Assembly: GCF_018403325.1 (NCBI RefSeq)
Contig: NZ_BOSL01000007.1
Location: 202,938-266,937 of the forward strand
Length of the DNA: 64,000 nucleotides
Source of the DNA: Paenibacillus vini
GTDB taxonomy: Bacteria; Bacillota; Bacilli; Paenibacillales; Paenibacillaceae
Reading direction: 5' to 3'
In this document: positions 24,258 to 33,332 of the stretch, piece after piece
How positions within the stretch are numbered: the stretch's first letter is position 1
How the letters are laid out: each line of letters opens with the position of its first letter
Position numbers and translations under genes: made by a program
The notes under the pieces: model-generated
Database searches by the model: none
The model's input: the letters and a program-made list of their open reading frames with translations, nothing else
What the model was told of the DNA's origin: nothing

Positions 24258-24282
24258 ATGGGAAACCAAAAGGGAGATTACT

Positions 24283-24873
24283 ATGATGAATACGGGGACA
24301 GTGATTTTCCTGAATGGCACTTCGAGTGCAGGCAAAACCAGTATTTCTAATGAGTTAATGCAAATACTGAATGAAGATTTTATATACCTCTCTGTCGATA
24401 ATGCCATTGCCGGCGTAAATGATATGTTGATGAACATGTTTGGTAAACAGATAACTAGGGATGAAATTAGAACTATCGAACATGAAGAAATGATAGAAAA
24501 TCCAGTGATATCCCTCTTTCATCATTATATTATGGCTTTTTCCAGGATCGGAAAGAATGTAATAGTTGATCATGTGTTAATCGATCGATCGTGGTTAGAG
24601 GAATGCATTAAACTGCTACATAATACACAAACATTTTATATTGGTGTCCATTGTCCGCTAGAAGAACTTGAACGAAGAGAACGAGAAAGAGGAGACAGAC
24701 CGATAGGGTTGGCCAAAGCCCAATTTGAAATGGTTCATAAGCATAGCAAATATGATTTCGAAGTGAACACAAGTGATAACTCGATAACTGAATGCGCAAA
24801 TATGATTAAGGATTTTATTATTACAAATCAACCTAACGCTCTTAAAGAACTAAAAGTGAAAATGAATTTGTGA
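24283..24873 (+). CDS. Chloramphenicol phosphotransferase-like kinase
   Basis: A 196-residue P-loop kinase: VIFLNGTSSAGKTSISNELM (Walker A) and the C-terminal KAQFEMVHKHSKYDFEVNTS follow the CPT family, which phosphorylates chloramphenicol in Streptomyces, though most members have unknown substrates. DHVLIDRSWLEECIKLL is the central region. AGGGAG lies before ATG 24283. Confidence 0.75.
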   Translation: MMNTGTVIFLNGTSSAGKTSISNELMQILNEDFIYLSVDNAIAGVNDMLMNMFGKQITRDEIRTIEHEEMIENPVISLFHHYIMAFSRIGKNVIVDHVLIDRSWLEECIKLLHNTQTFYIGVHCPLEELERRERERGDRPIGLAKAQFEMVHKHSKYDFEVNTSDNSITECANMIKDFIITNQPNALKELKVKMNL

Positions 24874-24899
24874 GATTTGAGGAGAAGGTGATGGTTAGA

Positions 24900-25193
24900 A
24901 TGGATACTTCAAATAAAGATTTAAGAACGTGCAGCCAAGGTCATAAATATTATAAAAGCAGCGATTGTCCCACTTGCCCGATCTGTGAGCAAGACAGCAA
25001 ACCGGCTGACGGATTCCTTTCAATGCTCTCCGGACCGGCAAGACGGGCGTTGGAACATCATGGAATAAACTCATTGCAAATTCTCTCCACATATAGCGAA
25101 AAGGAGATTTTGAAATTCCACGGTATGGGGCCAGCGTCTTTACCTAAACTAAGAACTGCTTTGCAGGAGATAGGATTAACATTCAAAGAATAA
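24900..25193 (+). CDS. RNA polymerase alpha-CTD-like protein with zinc knuckle
   Basis: A 97-residue protein. An N-terminal CSQGHKYYKSSDCPTCPICE has five cysteines suited to zinc; the C-terminal two thirds (LSGPARRALEHHGINSLQIL, EILKFHGMGPASLPKLRTAL) is a helix-hairpin-helix fold like the alpha C-terminal domain of RNA polymerase. ATG 24900 has GGAGAAGG 10 bases upstream; an ATG at 24891 is too close to it. It is similar to small uncharacterised proteins of Bacillus and Paenibacillus. Confidence 0.75.
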   Translation: MDTSNKDLRTCSQGHKYYKSSDCPTCPICEQDSKPADGFLSMLSGPARRALEHHGINSLQILSTYSEKEILKFHGMGPASLPKLRTALQEIGLTFKE

Positions 25194-25229
25194 TTAGAAA
25201 AGATGATGTAAGCTATTTTGGAGGATAAA

Positions 25230-25751
25230 ATGAAAAAAGCGTTGGTCATTGGATGTCCCGGATCTGGCAAGTCAACTTTTTCTTCAACACTGGGCAAAAA
25301 ATCTGACATTCCCGTAATTCATTTAGACTTATTTTACTGGAAGCCAGGATGGATCAGTTGTAGTACTCAAGAGTTTGATGAAATTCTTAGGAATTTATTA
25401 CATCAAGAAACTTATATTATGGATGGGAACTATTCAAGGACTATAGATTATAGGATATCTTTCGCGGATACGGTTTACCTTTTTGATTTTTCACGATTCC
25501 TATGTCTTTATCGGGTAATCAAAAGGAGAATTTTGAATCATGGTAAAACCGGAGAATACATGGGGAAAGATTGCCGGGAAAGAATCGATTATGAGTTTAT
25601 CAAGTCCGTATGGAATTTCAGGAAAAGACAAAGAATGCAAATCATTAATATATTGGATAAGTACAAGCAGAGCAAGAATATTGTTATTTTTAGAAAGCCA
25701 AAGGATGTAACCGACTATATGAAGAGCTTTGAACACCCCAGCCTGAGATAA
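25230..25751 (+). CDS. AAA-type small P-loop kinase (topology-modulation/FlaR-like)
   Basis: A 173-residue protein: ALVIGCPGSGKSTFSSTLGK (Walker A), VIHLDLFYWKPGW and YIMDGNYSRTIDYRISFADT are typical of the adenylate-kinase-like topology-modulation/FlaR family. GGAGGATAAA precedes ATG 25230. Its last residues (EHPSLR and stop) are encoded by the hairpin of repeat 15, so the C-terminus has been joined to the repeat. Confidence 0.8.
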   Translation: MKKALVIGCPGSGKSTFSSTLGKKSDIPVIHLDLFYWKPGWISCSTQEFDEILRNLLHQETYIMDGNYSRTIDYRISFADTVYLFDFSRFLCLYRVIKRRILNHGKTGEYMGKDCRERIDYEFIKSVWNFRKRQRMQIINILDKYKQSKNIVIFRKPKDVTDYMKSFEHPSLR

Positions 25752-25799
25752 AAGCTATCTAATGGCTGGGGTCGTTTCTTGAATACAAGAACGTTATAG
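25735..25799 (+). repeat. attC-like repeat 15 (right half)
   Basis: ACCCCAGCC.../GGCTGGGGT hairpin, GTCGTTTCTTGAATACAAGAAC and right box GTTATAG (25793-25799). The left half is gone and the hairpin overlaps the end of the preceding gene. The box opens a unit containing a phosphotransferase pseudogene; I found no matching end for it. Confidence 0.75.
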
Positions 25800-25826
25800 T
25801 AATCAGTGCTCGGGGAGGAGATCCAT

Positions 25827-26482
25827 TTGTCAGAACATGAGGAAGCAATGAATGGTGGAAATATAAATAAGGTTGTAAGGGTAGGAGAAACCGTACGACG
25901 AGAAGCGAAACCTAATCCTTTCGTACATGAGTTGCTTGAACATCTTGAAAAGATGCAATTCACCTATTCACCAAGATATTTGGGGCAAGATGATCAAGGA
26001 AGGGAGATTCTTTCATAAACAACTATCCTGATGAAAGCCTACATGAAGTCATTTGCCATAACGATGCTGCATTGTATAATATTGTATTTAATAATAAGAT
26101 GCCTGCAGGAATTATTGATTTTGACATGGCTGGCCCAGGTCCGCGTTTGTGGGATATTGCCTATACATTGTATACATCTGTTCCGCTTGCTGAGTTTTCA
26201 CCGGATCATCATAATAGAGCAATTGTCAGCTATGATAGGGAAAGTCATGCATCAGAGCGAAAGAGACGTATAGGATTATTTTTCAGTTCGTACGGGATGG
26301 AAGTTCCTGCTGATCTTAAAGATTGGGTTATTACTCGTATTAAGTTCATGTGTACGACTCTATCAGATCGCGCTGAGGCTGGAGATTCTGCATTTATTAA
26401 GCTGGTGGAGGATGGCCATTTAGCTCACTATGAGAAGGAAATCATATTTCTTGAGAAGCATTTTGATGACTGGAGAAAATAA
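25827..26482 (+). pseudogene. Phosphotransferase family pseudogene
   Basis: An APH-fold gene broken by a deletion and frameshift. The first piece (TTG 25827 to 26018) has VVRVGETVRREAKPNPFVHE. After its stop another frame from about 26020 has ICHNDAALYNIVFNN (Brenner motif with HND) and GIIDFDMAGPGPRLWDIAYT, and runs to 26482. The middle of the N-terminal lobe is missing, so it is not expected to be active. Confidence 0.8.
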
Positions 26483-26521
26483 GTATGCATTACAATAAAA
26501 TCTCATAAAGGGGAAAAATGC

Positions 26522-27210
26522 GTGAAGCTTTTAAAGAGTAAAAGCAAAATTATCGGATTGATTTTAGGACTGTTCATTTTTTCAATTGTTGTTGTCTCTC
26601 TAACGGTTTATGCAAAGCCAGTTAACGCTATGTTCGTTGATTATTCAAATATGGAGCAAATCGATAAAGATGTTTATGTGGAACCTGTTTTGAAGAGCGA
26701 TGAAAGAACGGATTGTTGGAATATGTAATGTCCTCACAAGATAAAGTGGCAGATGTTTTTGGTGAAAGAGTTTCTTCTCCCTATTTAATAGTCACTCTTA
26801 GTCAACAAGCATTGAAGAAATATGCGGAAAATCCGACGGGGCAAACTTATTACTATCCATGGAAGAATTATATCGTTGTTGGACCAAAGGGGTTAAATGT
26901 AAGCGTAATATCACATGAATTTACTCATGCAGAGTTAAGAGAAAGATTACATAATAAGAATAAAGTCCCCGTGTGGTTTGATGAAGGTCTAGCAACCATG
27001 GTTGACGGCAGATATTCCAACTACGAAAAGGTATGGATGCAGTATTCGAATAATGGCGAGATACCTGTTGATTATAGCCTGCTTGACTCACATCAAGCAT
27101 TTCATTATGGAAACGCCGAGGCTTGGACTAATTATAATTTGGCATGTTACGAAATTTCACGCTGGTACACAATTGTAGGAAGCTCCGGTCTTATCAAATT
27201 AATCGATTAG
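26522..27210 (+). pseudogene. Membrane-anchored metallopeptidase-like gene, frameshifted
   Basis: The first frame (GTG 26522 to 26728) gives one N-terminal membrane segment and a short linker. A second overlapping frame continues to 27210 with VMSSQDKVADVFGERV, VISHEFTHAELRERLHNK (an HExxH-like motif reading HEFTH) and WFDEGLATMVDGRYS, the gluzincin-type downstream Glu. One frameshift near 26710 separates anchor and catalytic domain. Without a sequencing error it is broken; an initiation in the second frame would yield an unanchored enzyme. Confidence 0.7.
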
Positions 27211-27297
27211 TTGAACAAGGGTGAGCAATTCGATGTTCAGTATAGACTATTAGAAGCTGAAGCAAGTAATCGGGATTAACAAATAGGAGAGGTAATC

Positions 27298-27843
27298 ATG
27301 ATCATTTTTCAAAATCAGGAATTATGTCTAAGAAGTCTTGAATTCGAAGATGCTGATTTACTTGTAAAGTGGCTCTCTAATCCCACAGTACTCCAATATT
27401 ATGAAGGCCGCGATCGCGCTCATGATGAGGAGTTAGTTCAAAAGCATTTTTACGAAGATAGGGATGGAATTACCCAATGTATCATCCAATATCGATCCAT
27501 TGACATAGGGTACCTTCAGTTTTATGTGATAGATGAGGAAGAGATTAAGAAGTACGGGTACACTGATTTCAGCGGAAAGATTTATGGGATGGATCAGTTT
27601 ATTGGGGAGCCTTCTTTTTGGAACCAGGGAATCGGAACACAACTAATTAAAGAAACCGTCAAATATCTTATAAATGTCAAAAAGGCACAGATTGTAGTCA
27701 TGGATCCTCAAGCCTGGAACACTAGGGCATTAAAGGTTTATGAGAAATGCGGTTTTATTAAGAAGAAATATCTTAAGAAACATGAATACCACGAAGGACA
27801 ATATAGAGATTGTTGGCTGATTGAATACAAAAATAATGAATGA
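27298..27843 (+). CDS. AAC(6')-like aminoglycoside N-acetyltransferase
   Basis: A 181-residue GNAT protein resembling the AAC(6')-I/II resistance enzymes: LCLRSLEFEDADLLVKWLSN at the N-terminus, IYGMDQFIGEPSFWNQGIG (the G-x-DQFIG ... G-x-G acetyl-CoA loop characteristic of the group), and NTRALKVYEKCGFI. It would acetylate the 6' amino group of aminoglycosides, though activity cannot be judged. AGGAGAGG precedes the ATG. A small DUF3977-type gene follows 16 bases after its stop. Confidence 0.75.
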   Translation: MIIFQNQELCLRSLEFEDADLLVKWLSNPTVLQYYEGRDRAHDEELVQKHFYEDRDGITQCIIQYRSIDIGYLQFYVIDEEEIKKYGYTDFSGKIYGMDQFIGEPSFWNQGIGTQLIKETVKYLINVKKAQIVVMDPQAWNTRALKVYEKCGFIKKKYLKKHEYHEGQYRDCWLIEYKNNE

Positions 27844-27859
27844 TTTCAGGAGAAGATCG

Positions 27860-28099
27860 TTGAAAAAGTATATCGAGATTGGATTTGGCAACAGGTGGAT
27901 CGTCAGAACGGAACTGGAGCATGAAGATGGAACAGAGACCGAAATTAAAGGAATCGTGAAACCGTTTAAATTGAAATCAGTATATTTAAGATTATGGATA
28001 GGAAGAAGAGTCTTGATTATTGATCTTAAAGAAGGAATAAAGCTTCAGACCAAAAGCAGAAAAAGTTTCAAGTTAATAATAGGACTCTACGGAGTTTGA
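27860..28099 (+). CDS. DUF3977-type small protein
   Basis: A 79-residue basic protein beginning MKKYIEIGFGNRWIVRTELE and continuing EDGTETEIKGIVKP, the pattern of DUF3977 proteins of Bacillales. TTG 27860 follows AGGAGAAG. Function unknown. Confidence 0.65.
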   Translation: MKKYIEIGFGNRWIVRTELEHEDGTETEIKGIVKPFKLKSVYLRLWIGRRVLIIDLKEGIKLQTKSRKSFKLIIGLYGV

Positions 28100-28165
28100 G
28101 AAACCAGAGCAATACGGCATGACAGCTTTTGCAAAGATGACAGTTATGATCGAGGAGGTCCCTTA

Positions 28166-28296
28166 ATGCATGAGTTAGCTCAAGAAGATTATTACATTGT
28201 ATTGGGATTGTTCACTAGATAATGAACCCAAAAAGCTTGCGGAAAGATTAGGGTTCACTCAGGTGCATCGCTATACTGGCAGCTTTTTTGAACTTT
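28166..28296 (+). pseudogene. Remnant of a GNAT acetyltransferase
   Basis: After a short leader starting with ATG at 28166, a frame reads CSLDNEPKKLAERLGFTQVH then RYTGSFFEL and stop. This is the typical last helix-strand segment of a GNAT domain. Only the end survives. Confidence 0.6.
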
Positions 28297-28331
28297 AATT
28301 TGAAATTCATATGGAGAAGGGAAGGCAAACC

Positions 28332-28799
28332 ATGATACTTGGATTGTACGAAGCACATCTACCTGTTAGCAATTTACACAGATCCATCGAATTTTACTCT
28401 AAATTAGGATTAGAACTTGCCTGGAGAGATGAAGATACTGCTTTCTTCTGGATTGAAAAGGAGAAGAGTTGGATTGGTTTATGGCAAGGAGAGGAACATA
28501 AAACTTCGTATCACCCCTCACTAAGACATTTAGCATTTTGTGTTAGTTATGAAGATCTTAAAGATAGCGTAAAATGGCTAAAAGCTATCGAGATAGATCC
28601 GGTACCGTTTGGCAAAAGAAATTCAGTACATCCTTTTATCCGTCCAAATCAGGGGAACGCTTCCGTTTATTTCGATGATCCGGATGGAAACAGCTTAGAA
28701 TTGATGTGTTTTATAAGTGTCCCTGAAAAGTTTAAAAATGTAACCAATAAATTATCAATAGAAGAATGGGAAAATCTTTTGAAAGAGACCGCTTTTTAA
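28332..28799 (+). CDS. VOC (glyoxalase/fosfomycin-type) protein
   Basis: A 155-residue VOC protein: LYEAHLPVSNLHRSIEFYSK, FFWIEKEKSWIGLWQGEEHK, LRHLAFCVSYEDL and VYFDDPDGNSLELMCFI carry the His and Glu metal-ligand positions of an active VOC fold. ATG 28332 has AGAAGGGAAGG upstream. The next gene begins 15 bases after the stop. Confidence 0.8.
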   Translation: MILGLYEAHLPVSNLHRSIEFYSKLGLELAWRDEDTAFFWIEKEKSWIGLWQGEEHKTSYHPSLRHLAFCVSYEDLKDSVKWLKAIEIDPVPFGKRNSVHPFIRPNQGNASVYFDDPDGNSLELMCFISVPEKFKNVTNKLSIEEWENLLKETAF

Positions 28800-28814
28800 G
28801 GAGTTGAACCTATT

Positions 28815-29279
28815 ATGAAGAAGATTCTTTTTCTGTTTATATTACTTGCTATCGGACTTATCACTGGCTGCAATGAACATAATGAATCTGATTGGAAACT
28901 AAGTTCAACTTTTGGTGTGCCTTATACAGATGATCAAGGTGTAGAGAGAAGTTTTACCCTAAGAGGGATTGAAAACAAGCTTGGAATAACGGATGCTCCC
29001 CTTACAGTAGGGGTCTCCCAGAAGGTTGTTTGGCATTTTTGGGATCAGGAAGACAACCTTATCGGAAAGTCATTTAAAGTCGACGGTATAAGTGCCAAAA
29101 CCGGAGAGCAGGTTACTTTGTTTGAATCGGATCCCCTTGTGCTAGCTCCCAATTTAGGGGCAACAACATCGTTGCCATCAGGAATTAAACTGACCTCGAC
29201 GGGTCTTTGGAAACTCAATATTTATTTAGATAACGAGCATTATGAATCTTTATTTGTTGAAGGTAAGGAACCGAATTAG
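28815..29279 (+). CDS. Lipoprotein, DUF4871-like
   Basis: A 154-residue lipoprotein: signal sequence with lipobox LITGC (cleavage before Cys19 or so), then a beta-rich domain (WKLSSTFGVPYTDDQGVERS ... GLWKLNIYLDNEHY) resembling DUF4871 proteins of Bacillales, which look like extracellular Ig-type modules. AAGGAG precedes the ATG. It lies just before a strong bidirectional terminator. Confidence 0.7.
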   Translation: MKKILFLFILLAIGLITGCNEHNESDWKLSSTFGVPYTDDQGVERSFTLRGIENKLGITDAPLTVGVSQKVVWHFWDQEDNLIGKSFKVDGISAKTGEQVTLFESDPLVLAPNLGATTSLPSGIKLTSTGLWKLNIYLDNEHYESLFVEGKEPN

Positions 29280-29305
29280 CGATAAAAGGGTTTCTGAGAA
29301 ATGAA

Positions 29306-29339
29306 AAAGCTTAAGCGGTATCGATACCGCTTAAGCCTT
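29306..29339. terminator. Strong bidirectional terminator
   Basis: GCTTAAGCGGTATC and GATACCGCTTAAGC form a perfect 14-base palindrome with A-rich left and T-containing right flanks. It stops the + strand lipoprotein gene and the minus-strand genes that converge on it. Confidence 0.8.
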
Positions 29340-29448
29340 ATAAACTAGATAAACAATCCCGAACATGATTATTGACGAAATCACTTGGATTGCTGATCTT
29401 GTCTTTTCATTAAATCAACAAAGGAACGATAATCGTACCGCTGTAAAA

Positions 29449-29562
29449 TTAGATGAATGTACGAGAAACGATAACCAGCAGAATGAACAGTACGAGGATT
29501 ACACCTGTACTTGTAAACAAGCCAGCGCAGCTACAGCTGCCAACTCCACCCAGTTCTCCCAT
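29449..29562 (-). CDS. YjcZ-family-like sporulation small protein
   Basis: A 37-residue peptide starting MGELGGVGSCSCAGLFTSTG and ending in a hydrophobic VILVLFILLVIVSRTFI (together the whole protein). A glycine-rich head plus one membrane segment is the pattern of YjcZ-family sporulation proteins. A run of six G about 10 bases before the ATG is a strong ribosome site. It is too short for routine gene calling. It lies 112 bases downstream of the YcaO gene on the same strand; its Cys-Ser-Cys stretch is noted as a possible, unproven, modification target. Confidence 0.7.
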   Translation of the reverse strand: MGELGGVGSCSCAGLFTSTGVILVLFILLVIVSRTFI

Positions 29563-29673
29563 TGCGATTTTCCCCCCTTCGCCGTATATATCTAAATTGT
29601 ATGAATGTACACGGCAGGTGGATTGGACTCCTGTCTAGAAATACGGCGAATGCCTTAAGAATTTTGCCCTTGC

Positions 29674-31608
29674 CTAAGGAAATGGATGCGGATAAGGATT
29701 GAGCTCCTGCAGAGTCAGCCTGTGGTCTGTATAACCTAACTTCATCGGTATGTCCAATACCCTATTTAGCCCATGAAGCCGGGTAAGATGGTGACCAAAT
29801 GTCATGGGTAACATTCCCGGTATAAGCACCTTCACACAATGGAGTCCATTGCGTAGCGTCTCGCTCGATGACTGGTCAACAACAATGACATCCATCTGAA
29901 GACGGAGGAAAACTTGAAGTATTTGTTTTAAGTCCTCTGTTAAATCTTCTTGCCAAGGAATCGAAGGAAACTCTTCTGCAAAAGTTCGGAGGGGGTTCTG
30001 TTCATCGATTAAAAAATGAAGCCGTTCTTCTGCCTGTGGCAAGCTATAGAGCAGGGAGTGATCCTCCATATGCTGCACAAGGAACGAGTCATCAAGCATA
30101 GCTTCGGCTTCAGGTCTTCGTTCCTTCAATCTCCTCTCCGCCGCCGGGATCATGCCCGCCAGCTCATGTATGGCGCTCTTGGCTGCCCGAATTGGATCGA
30201 GATGAGCTCCAGCAGAACAGAGGAGGTTTACGTTTTGTGCTGCGTTTCCTTTTGCGATTGCCCATATGCTGGGAATTCCGTTTTCCATTGTGGTGTTGTA
30301 TAAGCTCACTTCATAACCAGTAACCGCTTGTAAACGTTGAATCATCAGGATCAGTTCCGGGTCTCCAGAAGAATTATAGTCAAGCCGGGGAGCAGGGAGT
30401 TTCCCAAACCAGGTCATCAGAAAGGAATCTCTCTCAACCACTTCGAAAATCCCATACAAAATGGCCTCCTCCAGGCTTCCTCCTACAGCACACCCATTGG
30501 AGTTCTCATACACAAATCCTTCTCCTTCACCCATGCTATAATACGCCAGCAGTTCAGGGACCAGAACAGGACGTGAATGTAGAAACGAATATCCCCAGAC
30601 CCATTCCATTGGAGCTTCCGGATCATATGGGCTAAAAGGAAAGTCAGGCTGATTGTACTGTTCCTCTGCATGAAGCCCTACCACATTCGGATCCAGGGCG
30701 GTATCCTTAAGTTGTGAATAGCTGCCCTGCACGATGGTTCGCTTGCCACGAGGAGTCACGCCGCAATAACGCTCCAGCCCTTCTAAGATCCCCGCAAGCT
30801 CGCTTTCTACATAAGAGTGTGATCGCCCCCCAGTAATCTCATCGTAAAAACCTAACGGAAGGTTTACACCGGCCATGGCAAAGACAGAGTCGAGCCCCCA
30901 CTTTTTATCGTTAAAAATTCCTGTACGACGGTCCCAGTAATCTCTAAGTAAAACACTCTTTAAATCATTTATTGAGCGGCTTCGGTAACTGTTGCCCGCC
31001 TTTAGGCACTTCTGTAGTGCTATTTCCGCTAATTCAGCGGAGTTATCCGGCAATTGCCCGCAAACGGAACAAGTCCCGAGCGGCATGACATAATGGATCG
31101 AGCAGCTCAGATGATCCAAGTTGACCAAATAGAGATGTTCTTCCGTATTTGCTCTATCGCCTCGCAAGACCTTATCCGTTTCCGAGGAGATAATATGCGC
31201 CATATAACAAGCAACCGCCGGAGATATCTCAACAGTATTAGAGGAAACATAATCTTCAGACACGAGCTTCAAAAGTAAATCCTCGACCTCTTTCCGATTG
31301 CTCCCCGCTAAGGATAATCGCGTTTCTGCACATTGGAAACATCCGGTCGTTCCAGGAACCCTTAACGGCCCTATGATTCCTTCCCCTAGAGATATATAGG
31401 CGTTTAACCATGGAATGCCCCGTGAAGTCAGCTTTTGTTCAGCTTCATAAATCGTGGAGGAGTTATCCTCATCATTCAGCACCAAGACCAAGTCTACTGC
31501 GGGAATCTCTTCACTAAAATCCTTTCTTTGAATAGGCAAGTATTCAGATAAAAGTTTAGATACGGCTGCGGCAAGCGTTCCCTCCCCAATAATAGCGACA
31601 GAATTCAT
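29674..31608 (-). CDS. TOMM cyclodehydratase: leader-binding/YcaO fusion
   Basis: A 644-residue protein. Residues 1-220 resemble the E1-like C-protein of thiazole/oxazole-modified microcin systems, with the zinc Cys pairs TGCFQCAETRL and GTCSVCGQL. Residues about 250-640 are a YcaO domain: ENSNGCAVGGSLEEAILYGI, FEVVERDSFL (ATP/Mg site) and the proline-rich C-terminus PYPHPFP typical of azoline-forming YcaO proteins. It would cyclise Cys/Ser/Thr of a peptide with ATP. ATG 31608 follows AGGAGGAAAC and overlaps the upstream stop by four bases. Confidence 0.85.
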   Translation of the reverse strand: MNSVAIIGEGTLAAAVSKLLSEYLPIQRKDFSEEIPAVDLVLVLNDEDNSSTIYEAEQKLTSRGIPWLNAYISLGEGIIGPLRVPGTTGCFQCAETRLSLAGSNRKEVEDLLLKLVSEDYVSSNTVEISPAVACYMAHIISSETDKVLRGDRANTEEHLYLVNLDHLSCSIHYVMPLGTCSVCGQLPDNSAELAEIALQKCLKAGNSYRSRSINDLKSVLLRDYWDRRTGIFNDKKWGLDSVFAMAGVNLPLGFYDEITGGRSHSYVESELAGILEGLERYCGVTPRGKRTIVQGSYSQLKDTALDPNVVGLHAEEQYNQPDFPFSPYDPEAPMEWVWGYSFLHSRPVLVPELLAYYSMGEGEGFVYENSNGCAVGGSLEEAILYGIFEVVERDSFLMTWFGKLPAPRLDYNSSGDPELILMIQRLQAVTGYEVSLYNTTMENGIPSIWAIAKGNAAQNVNLLCSAGAHLDPIRAAKSAIHELAGMIPAAERRLKERRPEAEAMLDDSFLVQHMEDHSLLYSLPQAEERLHFLIDEQNPLRTFAEEFPSIPWQEDLTEDLKQILQVFLRLQMDVIVVDQSSSETLRNGLHCVKVLIPGMLPMTFGHHLTRLHGLNRVLDIPMKLGYTDHRLTLQELNPYPHPFP

Positions 31609-33080
31609 GAAGTTTCCTCCTCTCCAAGAACTACACCGTAGGCTACGAACGGCCCTTTTCCCCACAACGATTCATTATGCACTTCAAATACCTCAAGGCA
31701 CTTATGCGAATGCTTCAGAGTCTCCATGGCTGAGACTATCAATGAACTATAGCTTGGAGGATCACCGACTTCAGAAATAGGAAAGTTGTAATCATCATGA
31801 CCTTTTTGTAGAAGGGGAGGGACCGCTGTGGGCTCGGTTGTACTCAGTGCCTTCAGCAGTGATTGGCGAAGTGCATGCGTGAAACTAAGATCCACGCTGC
31901 CATACCATGACGAATCTGCGCAGACCCAGACGGCCGGAAAACCGAACACCGGCTCACCTACTGCAATAAGAGGTTCCCTTTCCAAGGTGGTTAATGCTTT
32001 TGAGTAATACTGACTACGGATGTCTTCCATTTGCGGGCATGCAATACGATGAACAACAATCGGTCCATCAGACACAATCCGCTTACTTAACTCTTTCGTT
32101 AAACAAGCCCTAAGCCCACGGCCTACGGCTTCATTAATATCGCATCCAGCTCCAATGCTGATTCTGTCTTGCTTATCATCAGGTAAGTTGGCAAATATCC
32201 GCGGAATCAGGCGGGTCACATAAGCTTCTAACCCAGCCAATCCCGATTCTCGCCGTGCCTCAACATGCGTCAGTCCACTCCTGATAATGGTAGGTAAGAG
32301 CTGCTCAGATTCTTGGGGCAAGGGGTCTACAGGTTGAACAAGACACTGGGCCAGCGGAAGCTGAATTAAGTCCGACTCTTCCCATGCATGAAAGATTCCG
32401 GATACCCTGGAAGTCAGTTGGTTGAACGCCGTAAACCATACCTCCGGACTTATCTTTTCATGATTAATTAGCAGCCTACGCGCTATATCCGTCACCGGAA
32501 GGGCCAAGGTAAACCCGGATACTAAAGGATGTGAGAGTACAGAATGCCAGCCTCCAGTTAGCGTTAAGGGGTCAAGTAAGAAGCAATGATTCCTATAGTC
32601 CATTTCATGTTCATACGTAATGTCTTTATGCCTTACATGAACTAGTATACTTGTTAAGATTCCAATAGCCGCACTGGAGAAGACCACCGGCGTTTGCTTC
32701 TCGGGAAAAGCGGAGTAATGGATTCTCCTCCATGCTGATTCCCATTGGCCGTCTCCGTCAGGGTCCAGCAACGGACCTGCCATTCCAATTCCTCTTATGA
32801 CGATGGCAGGGAGCATTTGTTTCCTTTCCGCCATGCAAGCAAGTTGAATACACCGAAGTTCGTCCCAATCACCATGCTCTGAAATGTACAATATAAATTG
32901 AAAAGGCTGAACGATTGCCCTCCAATCCGGCTCCTCTTTTTCTTCGGTGGCTGTTGATTCCTTATTTGTTACATAAACCGCGAGATCAGACAAACCGGAT
33001 TCATACCATGATTCAGCAAGCGAGAGCAAGATGCGGCCGGAACCGATAGCGAGTGTACCCTCTTCTTGAAGCGTAGCCAT
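31605..33080 (-). CDS. Thiazole-containing bacteriocin maturation protein, N-terminus missing
   Basis: A 491-residue protein resembling the ocin_ThiF_like family: LAIGSGRILLSLAESWYESG, WRAIVQPFQFILYISEHGDW, GMAGPLLDPDGDGQWESAWR and the tail VFEVHNESLWGKGPFVAYGV. Family members usually carry about 140 more N-terminal residues including a leader-peptide recognition region; here the similarity begins abruptly near residue 8. ATG 33080 has AAGGAG upstream; the frame opens at 33137. It is coupled to the YcaO gene by an ATGA overlap. The 5' break lies near repeat remnant 16. Confidence 0.75.
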   Translation of the reverse strand: MATLQEEGTLAIGSGRILLSLAESWYESGLSDLAVYVTNKESTATEEKEEPDWRAIVQPFQFILYISEHGDWDELRCIQLACMAERKQMLPAIVIRGIGMAGPLLDPDGDGQWESAWRRIHYSAFPEKQTPVVFSSAAIGILTSILVHVRHKDITYEHEMDYRNHCFLLDPLTLTGGWHSVLSHPLVSGFTLALPVTDIARRLLINHEKISPEVWFTAFNQLTSRVSGIFHAWEESDLIQLPLAQCLVQPVDPLPQESEQLLPTIIRSGLTHVEARRESGLAGLEAYVTRLIPRIFANLPDDKQDRISIGAGCDINEAVGRGLRACLTKELSKRIVSDGPIVVHRIACPQMEDIRSQYYSKALTTLEREPLIAVGEPVFGFPAVWVCADSSWYGSVDLSFTHALRQSLLKALSTTEPTAVPPLLQKGHDDYNFPISEVGDPPSYSSLIVSAMETLKHSHKCLEVFEVHNESLWGKGPFVAYGVVLGEEETS

Positions 33081-33207
33081 CCTGCACAACTCCTTCCCAA
33101 TCTTTTTGATGCATAATGCACTGTTCAAGCTACTCAAATTTCGCTATTTACTAACGATAAAATTCATTTAAAGATATGAAGCTTGCTGTTCTTGTATGTA
33201 TTTCATC

Positions 33208-33290
33208 GTTTAAAACCGTATTCACTGTGAAGGGCAATCACCCTTTGTCAGTGAGATGTATTATAATGGAATAAGCCTAATTGAATGCGT
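33208..33290 (+). repeat. attC-like repeat 16 (degraded)
   Basis: AAAACCGTATTCACTGTGAA, GGGCAATCACCCTTTGTCAG and TGAGATGTATTATAATGGAA align with the left half and core start of the 145-bp repeats (CCATATTCACG, GGGGCTTACGCCCCTTG, ATGTATAATCATGGAA). The second hairpin and right arm are missing here; a separate right-hairpin trace lies at 33795. Confidence 0.6.
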
Positions 33291-33332
33291 TTTCGCTTTG
33301 CCGGCTAAAAAAACGTAAAGGGGTTAGTTTCT

